Origin: Chara braunii | Taxonomy: Eukaryota > Streptophyta > Charophyceae > Charales > Characeae | NCBI GenBank assembly: GCA_003427395.1 | Contig: BFEA01000035.1 | Span: 2,145,393 to 2,167,139, forward strand | Direction of reading: 5' to 3' | DNA: 21,747 nucleotides | Part shown: piece by piece, positions 7,865 through 17,882 of the stretch | Numbering within the stretch: position 1 is the first letter of the stretch | Layout of the letters: each line of letters begins with the position of its first letter | Notes under the pieces: model-generated | What the model saw: the letters and a program-made list of their open reading frames with translations, nothing else | Told to the model about the DNA's origin: nothing | Database searches by the model: none | Program-made: the position numbers and the translations under genes

Positions 7865-8082
7865 AGAAAAGAAAAAGTGCCATGCTGGTGCTTTGGCAAA
7901 ACTTGGTGTGCAGTTCTATCTGCCTCGGCAAAAAAAAACCAGTTCAAACAAGCCAAAGTTCAGGGACTGATCCCCTGGCCTACCCAGCCTAAGACACCAC
8001 TTCTACCAGCTCACACCAACTCGGATTGAAATATGCATTCGGTTTGGCGCAAATATGTTTTCATGGACCAAACCATTTCCAT

Positions 8083-8146
8083 TTTCTTTCTTTTCTTTTC
8101 TTTCCTTCCCTAATGTGGAGTCACCTTTCCCCCCCCCCCCCCCCCC
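8083..8146. repeat. CT-rich tract and C18 homopolymer
   Basis: A pyrimidine tract (TTTCTTTTC type) is followed by 18 consecutive C at 8129-8146. Such tracts often mark assembly trouble. It coincides with the change of sequence texture to the CpG-rich block beyond 8.2 kb. Confidence 0.7.
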
Positions 8147-8164
8147 TCTAAGACTCATCAGGCT

Positions 8165-8203
8165 ATACTAGTCAGAGTGATAGGAGCAGCCCTTGACTAG
8201 TAT
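8165..8203. repeat. 10-bp perfect inverted repeat
   Basis: ATACTAGTCA at 8165-8174 is complemented exactly by TGACTAGTAT at 8194-8203. It sits at the border between the small-element region and the CpG-rich block and could be an element end, but no partner end was found. Confidence 0.5.
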
Positions 8204-8216
8204 GTGATGCGCAACC

Positions 8217-8274
8217 TCACGCCCCGCGCGGCGTCCCGTACTTCGGACGCCGATCAGAGTAGTTAGGGGTGTGA
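8217..8274 (+). other. Two-tier stem-loop, possible structured RNA
   Basis: An inner stem CGGCGTCC / GGACGCCG (8229-8236 with 8245-8252, loop of 8) is nested in an outer stem TCACGCCCC / GGGGTGTGA (8217-8225 with 8266-8274, one G-T pair). Thirteen unpaired bases lie on the 3' side. No known RNA family is recognised. Confidence 0.35.
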
Positions 8275-10850
8275 CCGCGGGGGGTTGAGCCACCCGGGGA
8301 AAACGGGGGACTCCTGCTTCGGCCGAAGTGCCTGGACGGGGGTTTGAGCTGTCGCCGGGGGTAATAACAGGAGAACGGTGCCCTACGGACCGGCCGTCAT
8401 CACTTCAGAAAGGAAAAGAAAAGAAAACGAGCGGAGGGAGGGGGTGGGAGAAGAAAAACGAAACCGATGGGAACGGGGTTCCGTTCCTCGAGGCGCCAGG
8501 TTCGTGCGGCCCTTGGGGGGGGAGGCCCTGAAATCGGGTTCAAGTTTCGATGTCCGACTCGTTGAGTCCATGCGGACGACACAGCACGGGGCTACCCGGG
8601 GTCGGGCCGGTCGATGGAACCCAGGTTCAAAAACGGGCGAGGAGGGCACGCGCGTTGCGGGAGAGTTCGGGGAAGTGGACTGCTCCTTCGTACCCCAGGA
8701 CCAACCGTCGCCGCGAGCACGAGTCCCCTGACGACACCAGTCGCAATTAAATTGCGGCCGCCAAGCAGCGTGCACAGCGGACCAGGGCAACACCGTGAGG
8801 TCTGTGTAAGGCAAGATTAAATGCGGGGAAGAAAATCTCTCAATCAGCACGAACCCACTCCCGCCTATGTGGCACACCTAGGTCGGGTTATAAAGATGGA
8901 TTGGCTCAGTGCGCCGCAGTATGCTCCACACGTCCGCATCACAGTATACGTCGTCGTCATCTGTGATCGGGAAGGGCGGAAGCGTGCTGCGACGCTCTGG
9001 GACAAGGTCCTAGCTTGGGCCACCGCCTGCGCTTCCGTCCGTTGAGACAAACCTGACTCCATGCAAGGACCAACAAATATCGCCGAAAAAGGATGCGTCT
9101 AGCTCTCTTTCCCCGTCTCTCTCCGTAGCATCAACCTGAGCGCGGTGTCGTGCACCTCGGGGTGGGCACAAAGAGGTTGGCCGTTTCGCGAGGTCGCGGG
9201 TGACCGATCTCTCCGAAATTATTCGCCTCCCCTTGGATTCCCGACTCGCGCACGATGAGAGAGAGAGAGACACGGCGGAAGGAGGTTGGCACGTATCCCG
9301 CACACTCACACGGGTTAAGGGCGAATGAAAGGGGGAAGGACCAACACATTCATGCACTCATGCAAGCAATCAACACTCGGTACTTCCGATCATCAGGCTC
9401 GGGGGCGCATACACGCATGCCTACCCATAGAGTCCCGAATGAGACATTCAACATNCATAGACTACCATACTCGAAAACGCATAACGGATTACCCACACAT
9501 TAAGACCATGCACACATCACACGGTGTCGAGCGCATTGGTCAGGCACCGCACCAGGGCAGCGCGGGACCCTCCCAACCGCGTCACGCAGGAGTTGGTTTT
9601 AAATCCTTTGCCGCGAATATACATGGAGCTTCCACAAGCCGCTCCGGCTAAGTGCGCCAGCCATACCTCTCGCGAGCCCCTACGACAAGATATGGCCTAC
9701 GCGAGGCACAACTTACCTTCACCTTACGGGAGTTGTCACCTCCCTTCGCTGGGCGTATCCCCACCAAGCTACCAGTCCACAGTACGAAAACTACTCAGTT
9801 GCAATCGCAGAGGTGGACCAGCCGAGGGCGTTTCTCGTTCGCTGTAGCATAGGGGGTACGCGCGGTAATACGCCTCTATCGAACCCNCACGCGACCCGAC
9901 ATCTTGGGGGGCTGAGGTCCCAAACGCGACTCGTCGTCAGTCGACTAGGACGCATCCCACACACCACGCGCACTCCACTTTACGAACACACACACACCAA
10001 AGAAAATAAAACACACACACACGAAACAACACAACAGAAACAACGCGACAACACTCCTAGTCCCTTAGTAACCGTCTCATAACTTTCGGACGCGGAAATT
10101 GGATAGGCGTCGCGCGCGAGACTTGGTTTAAAACCGCGCGGACACAGGGCTACCTCATATCGACTCGCAATGCAAGCATACGCAAACAGTCACAATGATG
10201 GCGTATTATGTAATGCCTATAATCAAGCGGTCCCACGTGGATCCGAGTACCGCTTATGACACTCAAGTGTCAGACTCGAAGTGTCGTGAGGGTCTAATCT
10301 TTCACGACATTGCACGNACTACACGGGGTCAACTTCAACCATTCTTTGCACTCNTACCCCTCGCTTTAGCCATAGAAACCTCACTCGTTCAACTCTTAAA
10401 TAAATACTCAGTACCTTTGTTGGATGGCCATTCAATAAAGTCCGGGTGAAAACACAACAAAACAGTTCAATCACAAGGCTAAAGCCTTTAGGTTGAGTGG
10501 TAGGAGTGAATTGGAGTTGAATCGTAAACCGACGAATCGGCAACCGACCTGTTATCAGTGATAACAGCAGATGATCATTGTGGATNAAGTTGAAACTAGT
10601 CAAAGTCCTGAATCAAACGATCAAGAGGACCTGTAACACATGACAGACAAATCCCCAAGCTAGATCTATAAGTCAATGGAGAATAATCCCGATATCACGA
10701 TCTCACTCAAGAATCAATCTACCTAACTATATCTAAGCTTACCTCTAAGCAAGTGACCAAAGAAAGGTAGACTCATGGCAAATCTCCCCTATTCAGAGTG
10801 GACTACCAGAATCGCCACCTGTCAAAATATAATCTATCTCCTTCAAACTA
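8275..10850. other. Unassigned CpG-rich block with isolated N bases, no gene seen
   Basis: About 2.6 kb is unlike the sequence to its left, being rich in CpG. Open frames on both strands overlap freely (for example 8378-8731 plus against 8383-8877 minus) and show no motif. No rRNA or tRNA was recognised. Single ambiguous bases fall at 9453, 9886, 10316, 10353 and 10585. A CA-rich low-complexity patch lies at 9988-10035. I take it to be non-coding repeat DNA, possibly an LTR or untranslated part of a retroelement, but no LTR pair or primer-binding site was found. Confidence 0.4.
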
Positions 10851-10852
10851 AG

Positions 10853-11400
10853 AAAATTTCGACACCGCTTCCCGTAGGAAAAGTGTCTTTCCAGAATTTA
10901 TATAAGTCCAAATATGAAAGCAGAAATAAACTTTAATTCTGAAATGTCCAATTGTGTCTAACTCCCTGAATTAGTAAAAATTTGGGCAGCACTCCCTTTA
11001 GAACGGGAGTCTTTCACAGATTTATACTAAGTCAGATATGAACTTCAAAGACAACTTGAGTTCAACTTTAGACAAGATTTAACTAACTTCTTAATTTTGC
11101 AGAAATTTCGGCAACACTCCCCCTATAAAAGTGTTATTCAAAAATTTATACAAGGCTAAGTCCAGAATTTGAAAGTAACTTTGACTTCTAAAAGTCCAAT
11201 TTTGTCTAACTCCCTGAATTAGCAAAAATTTGGGCAGCACGCCCTTTAGAACAGGAGACTTCCCAGATTTTAACTTAGTCAGAAATAGGAAAAGACAAGT
11301 TGAACTTTTGACCAGTCAAAAATTAAACTAACTCCTTCGATTTGTAAAAATTTCGGCAGCGCTTTCCGTTGAGAAAGTAGCTTGCCAAGATTTACAAAAA
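10853..11400 (+). repeat. Tandem array of about 123-bp hairpin-bearing units
   Basis: The motif ATTTSGGCARCRC recurs at 10856, 10980, 11105, 11228 and 11350 (the first copy diverges as ATTTCGACACC), giving periods of 124, 125, 123 and 122. Right after the motif, four of the five units carry an inverted repeat whose sequence changes: GACAC-CTTCC / GGAA-GTGTC, ACTCCC / GGGAGT, AACACT / AGTGTT and CTTTC / GAAAG. Unit 4 has lost most of its pairing. Units also share CTAACTCC upstream of the motif. The motif resembles a TTTCGGCAG signature I associate with non-coding parts of plant Ty3-type LTR retrotransposons; that link is from memory and unverified. Confidence 0.75.
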
Positions 11401-11677
11401 ATTATCCCAGAAAATGTTAGAATTGATCTAAGTAAAAAAAACTTAGCTAAAATGCAGTAATTGAAACTAACTCCTATAGCTCTAGCACGTGACGAACGAC
11501 TGAAGCAACTACCTCAAACTGAAACTCAGACCAAGTAGTAATCTCACTCAGCCACATGCAGACCAACCCACAAAGGTAAGTACTCTCACCATTCCAAGTT
11601 TATCTAGACAACAATAGTTCATGATCTTTCAGTAATTTTAACCCTCTTATACCTAACTTACATAAGGCATAAAATCA

Positions 11678-12514
11678 GGTCACCCAAACTTATGGAATGA
11701 GCCTAATTTGCCAAAGAGTATACACAAAACAGAGGGCACAACTACTATTCTTTTCTTTGGGCATATGACTATGCCATTCTAGTCGCCCTGAACTGTTTAA
11801 GATATCCAAGTTATATATACCTGTCTTTCCTCTGTCTTCTAAGGCTGCATAGGACTGAACTAACTTAAGTTCAACCTGCCCCAACTTACCATCAATTTTA
11901 TTCTTAGTTATACTCTCTTCAAGTTGTGATAGGCTATGGTCAGACCACCTAAACTTATAGAACAGTCTGAATAAAATAATAACCAAATTGTAACCTTTGG
12001 GTTCCAACATGTGCGAGGCTTTGAGCCAGACCCCCTGAACTTACAGAAGGATCCAATTCTCTGATAATTTCATTTCTCTCTAAATCACCAAGTGTGTGGC
12101 ATCGAGTCAGACCCCCTGAACTTACAGAAGGGTCTGCCATTTTGCCAAGATTACTTCTTCAAGAGGTTGAGCCACCTAAACTTATAGAACATCTCAAACC
12201 TCCTCGTTCAGAAACCAAACAAACAGATAAAACCCCGATGAAAACAAGGCAACCCAAGGCACCAAAACTTATTGAATGCCCCGAGTGCCTGACATTCATG
12301 CACAATCAAATCCCTCACAGGTCAGAGCGGTCAGGCCACCTGAACTTACCGAACAGCCTAACCCTTCATGCAAGCCACAACACTAGGTCTCCCCAAACTT
12401 ATGGGGACATCCCATCCTCCAGAGCAATCAGACCCCCTAAACTTATAGAAGGGTCTGACGCCCCATGCAAACAAAAATAAACAAAGTACTGGGTCTCCCC
12501 AAACTTATGGGGAC
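11678..12514 (+). repeat. Array of ten hairpins with conserved loop and varying stems
   Basis: Ten copies share a core close to CCTAAACTTATAGAA. They start at 11678, 11941, 12027, 12108, 12163, 12258, 12333, 12387, 12428 and 12491. The bases flanking the core differ from copy to copy but remain complementary in nine. Stems include TCAGAC / GTCTGA, CAGACCC / GGGTCTG, GAGGTTGAG / CTCAAACCTC (one bulge), GGCA / TGCC, GGTCAGGC / GCCTAACC (one mismatch), TCAGACCC / GGGTCTGA and TCCCC / GGGGA twice. The copy at 12027 has a decayed stem. Spacing is irregular (41 to 263 bp), so it is not a simple satellite. Frames crossing the array, including minus 11690-12010, translate the hairpins into recurring VSSGGL peptides and are not taken as genes. 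Confidence 0.8.
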
Positions 12515-12820
12515 CTCCCAGCCTCAATGACCCAGCCAACCATCAAGCAAAACAACCCTCCATCCTGCCTTTCCCCAGATGCAGTTCTTTTCGGCAATCT
12601 GAATTCATACAATCAATAAAGTTGAAACTGAAACTTGAACAAACATTCCTTCACTTAATCTGGTTCAGTGTCCTGAAAGTCAAACAAAGGTCAAAGTAGG
12701 GTTGCACACCATATACTCAGTCAAAGATGCAATGGGTAGTAGAGATAGGGGTTATAATGGGGTTTATAGAGGGAAAGCAAAAAATTACCCGTCAGTTCCC
12801 TGCCTCCAGAACTCCTCCTG
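12515..12820. other. Unassigned sequence, no gene seen
   Basis: This is AT-richer sequence between the hairpin array and the isolated TTTCGGCA hairpin. No motif, repeat or gene was recognised. Confidence 0.4.
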
Positions 12821-12857
12821 AGTTTCGGCAGAGCTCCCGCAATCGGTGGGATGACTC
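12821..12857 (+). repeat. Isolated TTTCGGCA-hairpin
   Basis: GTTTCGGCAGAG is followed by TCCC / GGGA (12835-12838 with 12848-12851). It is the same layout as the units at 10853-11400 but lies about 1.4 kb downstream and alone, on the same strand. Confidence 0.5.
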
Positions 12858-14200
12858 TCCACAGAGTCTTACTGCGGTCCTACGAGTTGCAATCCCGCGT
12901 GCCACCTTCCTCTCAGAAACAACAGACTAGACTTAGAGTAAGAGAGGCAGAAGGAGAAAGTTTTAGACTCTCAGATCCCATAATGATGCACTCAGACTCG
13001 CGGGAGAGGGTCTTGAAACCTTGACTCGCCTGAGGGCCCGCAATGGTGGCCAAAACACGCCGCCGCTTTGTCAAGTCGTAATCAAATCGTCGAATGCCGA
13101 CCCCCTGACGCCGCTGACGGTCCCTTAAATTGCATCAATGCGCCCCCTCCTTTCCAAATTAATCACTCCAGGATTTTCGCAATCCCAAATACATTGGCCA
13201 TAGGTAAGCACCCAACTCTGTGGCCTGCCTCCTACTAGCTCATACCACAATGAACTATGTGTCGGCTACCGGGTAGGTCTGCAGCGCCATGGCTGGCTGG
13301 TTACGGCACAGGCTGTTCAGACAAGGGGCGCGGCGGTCAGCAACCAAGACAACAACATCCACAACCCGTTCCTTCAGCGAATGGATAGGCGGCGAAGCTG
13401 GCATCAGGCAAATCTTCAAGCTTGCGGCCGACCCGTTGTTGCGTGAGCTAGCATAATGGGCGGCACGCCACCGTCTTCGCTTGCTGATTCCGCCCCAGCG
13501 CGTGCACCGCCCGCCAATCAATGGTGCCGCCTCAACCGAGTCTCCGCACGACTGCAGCCAATTCTTGACCGTTTTCCACAGGCCTCCGCAAGACTACATT
13601 ACGGTAAAGGCGGATGTCAGCTAGAGCCTCCACTGCCGATTTCACTCAGTCCACGTTCCTGCCACACAAACCTCGTTTGCAGACTCGCGCCCACTTGTAA
13701 CTCCGGTTACGTTTTTGGCAAGGTAAGTGCCTTCAACCCCTCCCACTTTGGGCTGTTTTTTGCGCTGCTGGCTCAACCTTCAGGGTAGGCTCTCTTCCAA
13801 CCCTTACCTTCCTTCACCTCGGCCTGGCCTGTCCTCACGTCGAGCTCCCCGAATATGAAAGCTAGGAACGAATCCTCCCGAGGGGGAGACCAGATACGTA
13901 CCTCTCCCTTCTCGGTTTCCATCATCTTCATCCTCGACGCAACCACTTCTCCCTACTAACTCTCTCCATACCAATTAAGTACTAAAACTAACGCTGGGCT
14001 TGAGTTCGCCCTTCCAAAAAAACACAGGCTTGGCTTTTAAATTTGCCAAAATCTGTTGTAAAACGAACGAATACGACCGTTTTTCCACCGACTGCACCCA
14101 GCACCCTTCTCAGTCTAGGTTCACTCTCCCTTCAAACTCCGAATCTACTAACCCTTTTTCAACTCACTTCGCCTTTCCTAAATCCCCCGAAATCCCATCC
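12858..14200. other. Unassigned CpG-rich sequence, no gene seen
   Basis: Frames at 13255-13521 (minus), 13456-13788 (plus) and 14000-14338 (plus) have no recognisable motif. A donor-like AAG|GTAAGT occurs at about 13719-13724 inside the 13456-13788 frame, but no matching acceptor or conserved peptide supports an exon. Confidence 0.4.
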
Positions 14201-14203
14201 TTA

Positions 14204-14585
14204 CTCGCTCGTCTTCATCGTGAAACGAGCGAGCCATACGATCTTCTTTCCCATCCCTTTAGTTTTCCCTCTCGCCATAGCTCAGCGCGGCGACTTCCTC
14301 TACTAATACCTCTTTCGTTGATTTTTGTTCTAAACTAACTGTGGGAACGAGATCGCTCTGATCTAGGCACTAGAGATGAATCCTCATTTGCCCGTTCCTG
14401 TCGGGAAACGGGCGCAAACCACCTCTTTTTCTTTCTTCTGCCATAGCCCAGCGCACCCTGTTTTTCAACTAACACCCGTCTTGCTAACTCCCAGTCAAAA
14501 CTGACATTATAATCAGTTTCGCCGGAGGGGCCAAAACCCCGGGATTGCATCTTACCTCTCTTGATCCTACTAAGGATCGAGAGAG
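14204..14585 (+). repeat. Three stem-loops at 171-183-bp intervals
   Basis: Stem-loop 1 (14204-14233) pairs CTCGCTCGT with ACGAGCGAG. Stem-loop 2 (14387-14418) pairs TTTG and CCCGTT with AACGGG and CAAA round a two-base bulge. Stem-loop 3 (14556-14585) pairs CTCTCTTGATCC with GGATCGAGAGAG, with one G-T pair. Loops 1 and 2 are followed by CTCTTTTTC-like pyrimidine tracts and then GCCATAGCYCAGCGC (14274-14288 and 14440-14454), showing that at least these two belong to one diverged repeat unit. Stem sequences differ although pairing persists. Confidence 0.55.
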
Positions 14586-15345
14586 CTACGCCTCCTTAGC
14601 TGCGCCATGCTCGTCCCTTCCCCTCATCGCAAATCTCACATGCACCCGGAGCGATACGTCGTCCGGGTTCATTCTGCACCCAACGCTTTGCTGCCTCTGC
14701 CGCTGGCCCAACGCTCGACAATCGCAGCGACCCAGCCCTGTCGCCCGTCCGTCCCGGACACTTCCCCCCATCGCATGCAAGCCCCGGCTCCGCATCTGCT
14801 CGCTTCACCTTCGCCGTTGCCTACTCCGCCCCGCCTCTCTTCTTCTGCTTGGCACCTGTAGCTGCGCTGTCTCAGCGCTCGGCCCGTCGGGCGATCGCAA
14901 GAAGAACTTCGGAAAAAGCCAGCTACTACACGGTTTGATTAGTTTTTCGCCCCGAAACTCCTGACCGACGAGCGCTGCATTCGGTAGGGACGATGTGCAC
15001 CCAACCCGACACTTCTGACCGCGGCACTCAAGAGTAGCAACGAGAGAGGGGGCAAAACCCCAAGGTGCTCGGCCCCCTTTTCCATATGCACGCGGCACCG
15101 ATGTCCGTCCGGGTTCGGTCCCGTCAACAGTGCCCCGTCCCCAACCCCGTGTCAAGTTATCCGCTAACACAGGCGCCCTTCGATCGATACAGGCAGTGAA
15201 ACGGTGGTCACGGGGCTCAAAAATCGCAACAAGGTAACAACTCCGCATTCGACGCGCCAAGTAGTCCGGTGGGGGGGGCTCCGGCGGGAATCGGACAGTG
15301 GTCTGCCTTGCAGCAGTATACCCACTGGCCGCTTACTCTGCCGCT
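14586..15345. other. Unassigned CpG-rich sequence, no gene seen
   Basis: Frames on both strands overlap (14545-14964 plus, 14805-15260 minus; 139 and 151 codons). They are arginine-, proline- and serine-rich in the way GC-rich non-coding DNA tends to be. No motif was found. Confidence 0.4.
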
Positions 15346-15467
15346 CCGCCTTTCCTCTCTACGCCCGCTTTTCCTCTCTGCGCCCGCTTTTCCTCTCTGC
15401 GCCTGCTTTTCCTCTCTGCGCCCGCTTTTCCTCTCTGCGCCCGCTTTTCCTCTCTGCGCCCGCTCCC
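15346..15467. repeat. 19-bp minisatellite, about six copies
   Basis: CCTCTCTGCGCCCGCTTTT repeats with starts at 15354, 15373, 15392, 15411, 15430 and 15449, with single-base changes. All three plus frames stay open across it, which explains the repetitive frames there. Confidence 0.9.
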
Positions 15468-15879
15468 CTGCCTACCTGCGCAATCTCCTCCCCGCTGCCT
15501 TCTCACCCGCTGTGCTCTCTGCCCATTGCACTATCCGCCCGTTGCTGCCTGGCGCCTCCCAACTTTACCCGTCTCTAGCTTAGCGATACACCTTTGGCCC
15601 CTCCCGAGCGGCAGTGAGCAAATACTGTCGACGTTCATAGGGGGAGGGGACCAGAAGAGAGGCATAGCGACTGGCCCATCGAAGGGGCTCGGTCCTGATG
15701 GTACCGGCTGACCCCTAGCCGGTATCGCCTACCTACTGCAGCAGGTATCGCACCTGCTGGTGGGTGCAGCCCCCCATGTTCCCTTGTTTGGAAGCTTGAG
15801 CACAGACGTGGTTGCTGCGGGGGTTCCCCATAATACTCTAGAGAGGTAACTTCGACTTAGTCACAAAAACAGTTTGAAG
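15468..15879. other. Unassigned sequence, no gene seen
   Basis: No gene was recognised. A small hairpin GCAGGT / ACCTGC lies at 15741-15757. The neighbouring CACCTGCTGGTGGG is reminiscent of the SINE-like repeat but too short to assign. Confidence 0.4.
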
Positions 15880-16269
15880 TCACACTTTGGGCAATCCCGC
15901 GAACACAACATGCCCCCACGAGACCTCACAAAATCCGAAGCGTAGGGCGTATACATTCAGCATTACCGGCTCTTTCGCCTCAAGTGCAATTACAAACTCA
16001 GCCCTGATCGCGTCGTGGTTTTTCAGCCACGGCGTAAGGGAGGACTTTTTGCCAGCACCCCAAACACGCGGACCTGTCAAACGGGGCACGCACTCAAGGT
16101 CCTCGACTGCCGTGACGACCATTAGATCCGGTGTCTCGTCCAAGTCAACGGCCCGTCGGGGTATAAAAAAATACGACACTAGAATAAAATTATTTAGAAA
16201 ACGCCACCACCGATCGCACGCCATCATTGACAAAACCAAGGGGGATAGCCCCACGACCCTCAACCTCAT
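15880..16269 (-). CDS. Unassigned open frame, 129 codons, coding status doubtful
   Basis: This minus-strand frame starts at an ATG at 16267-16269 and ends at 15880. Its product includes a stretch of plausible composition, with alternating hydrophobic and acidic residues and few low-complexity runs, but I recognise no domain. A plus-strand frame of 150 codons (15887-16339) covers the same bases, so at most one can be real. GTATAAAAAAATAC, an AT-rich palindrome, lies within the frame at about 16160-16173. It may be part of a retroelement's untranslated region. Confidence 0.15.
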   Translation of the reverse strand: MRLRVVGLSPLVLSMMACDRWWRFLNNFILVSYFFIPRRAVDLDETPDLMVVTAVEDLECVPRLTGPRVWGAGKKSSLTPWLKNHDAIRAEFVIALEAKEPVMLNVYALRFGFCEVSWGHVVFAGLPKV

Positions 16270-16339
16270 CGGCTTCCTCCTCGATGCTCCGTTGTCGCTG
16301 CGTCGACGCTCGCCGGCCTCGATCCCCGAACCTTCGTAA

Positions 16340-16858
16340 TGTCAGTCCAATGTCGTAACCTATAGGGCTAAGCCCAAGCCTGGTACTAGTAGGCTCGGAA
16401 TCCTAGATGAAAGTGGTAACACACGGAGCTCGGGGCCACTCCTCAACCTGCACTTGCACGCACGGCCGTCGAAAGTCCGTGTCGGTCTACCGACCGTGCC
16501 ACGGCTACCCCGATCTGACCGTATCCATCAGGTCCCATCATCTAGATCCGCCATATGCCTGTATATGCTCACCGAGCCGTCATTCGTACTAAACAGAAAG
16601 AGGAAAAAGGAAGGTATTCCTAAATCCTAGTTCAATCAAAAATAAATAATATTCATAATAATACGAAACGACCGGCGTCCGTGCCGGTTTCACAATCATA
16701 ATCAAAGAGGGAAAATCACGCGCGCCTTAAACCTGCACGCCCCCACACTCTCTATTCCTAGATACTATAGTCAAACCTTCAGTCAACAGACTCCCGCAAA
16801 TGCGCGGTCTTCCCAACAATTCTGAATCAACCCAATCCTATGTCATCTGCAAAAACCA
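16340..16858. other. Unassigned sequence, no gene seen
   Basis: No gene, RNA or repeat was recognised. CG-rich sequence gives way to an AT-rich patch at about 16605-16665. Confidence 0.4.
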
Positions 16859-16940
16859 GTGCGGATACCCTTTTAAGGGTATTCGCACCGACAGCGTACC
16901 GGACCATAATAGCGACGTCCCCGCCGCTTACCGGACCATA
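16859..16940 (+). repeat. Stem-loop followed by a 12-bp direct repeat
   Basis: GTGCGGATACCC pairs with GGGTATTCGCAC (one G-T pair) round a TTTTAA loop at 16859-16888. TACCGGACCATA then occurs twice, at 16897-16908 and 16929-16940. The arrangement resembles the other hairpin repeats of this block but has only one copy. Confidence 0.5.
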
Positions 16941-17882
16941 TTAAACGACTCCCTCGTCGCTTCGCAAGATCAGAATAACTATCAGATCATCCAAAATACT
17001 GACGAAAAGGAGACCAATCCGACTAGCCGACAGACCCGAGGTGGAGGCTTCCATTAAAATATGCCTCTTCAACTATATACTGCCCGGATTCCAATCTGGG
17101 TTCTCTTTGCCGCTGTCAATAAGAAGCGGACAACATAAGTTCCAATGGCCTTCTCAATTATCCTCTCACCTGGCTAAAACTAGGGCCGCGGGCCCTAATC
17201 TTGACCTTTGAAGGCACGCTCGCCTTCCTTCCCAAGAAGTTCCTCACAATCAAATACGCATACATATGTATATACATGATCTCCACTCGGCTCTTCCCGC
17301 AGTCTAGTACAGAAGGTCAGGTCTCTATCTTGGTCCACCATAGCCTGGCTGATCGGACCAGGACTACGGCCCACCGCGTTGTTATTTAGCGGCAGTACCC
17401 TCGATGGTTGCGCAGCGATAGGCTTTCTCCTGATAACCATCCAATCAGGACTTCCCAAAAAACCTTAACCTTCATTATCCCACTGAGTAATTTCCTTGAG
17501 GCGGGCAACTCCCCTTAAATTCTTAGTGGCGCTAAACTTCTTTTCCATTAGCTTGGCCGTCCTTCAACATGTATCAGAACTAACACAAGTGGTTAGACGG
17601 GTCACGGGCCCACTGCGAGATTGCGCAGAGGTCTGAAGACATTTACCAGCTCTCCCTCAAAAGGCATGACATCCTTCGCACAAGCACAAACAAAATCACC
17701 GCTAGGTCCACCAGGTCGTGACCGTTGACTTGATCAGAGCCAGAAGTCACCCATCCTGAGACATCCCTCGCCCTGCACTCATTGCGACTTTCTCAAACAT
17801 TCCAAGCAAACATGGTATTTTTCGTCAGACTTTATCACTCATCAGACAGCTTATCATGCCATTAACCAGATCACCCACCTTT
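16941..17882. other. Unassigned sequence, no gene seen
   Basis: Short frames only, with no motif. A run of ATAC/ATGT alternation occurs at about 17255-17280. Nothing else was recognised. Confidence 0.4.

Noticed and set aside
7136-8160. LTR retroelement primer-binding site, because of TTGGCGACCCC near 7653
   Set aside because: No LTR end precedes it and the match to a tRNA 3' end is too short to trust.
8378-8877. Opposed frames of 117 and 164 codons
   Set aside because: CpG-rich DNA lowers stop-codon density. Neither product shows a domain, and arginine/proline/serine richness fits non-coding GC-rich DNA.
8204-9060. Ribosomal RNA or spacer, because of the GC-rich, CpG-rich texture
   Set aside because: No stretch of 18S, 5.8S, 25S or 5S rRNA was recognised.
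11690-12140. Minus-strand frames of 106 and 61 codons with recurrent VSSGGL
   Set aside because: The recurring peptide is the reverse complement of the hairpin repeats, and the parts between show no recognisable domain.
13456-13788. Exon ending at AAG|GTAAGT near 13721
   Set aside because: The donor is good but there is no acceptor partner, no recognisable peptide, and an overlapping minus-strand frame of similar quality.
15346-15467. CRISPR-like regular repeat
   Set aside because: The 19-bp units are contiguous with no spacers, and the context is eukaryotic.
15204-15711. Three plus-strand frames of 104-137 codons with repeated SSLRPLFLSAP-type peptides
   Set aside because: They are produced by the 19-bp minisatellite, which is open in all frames.
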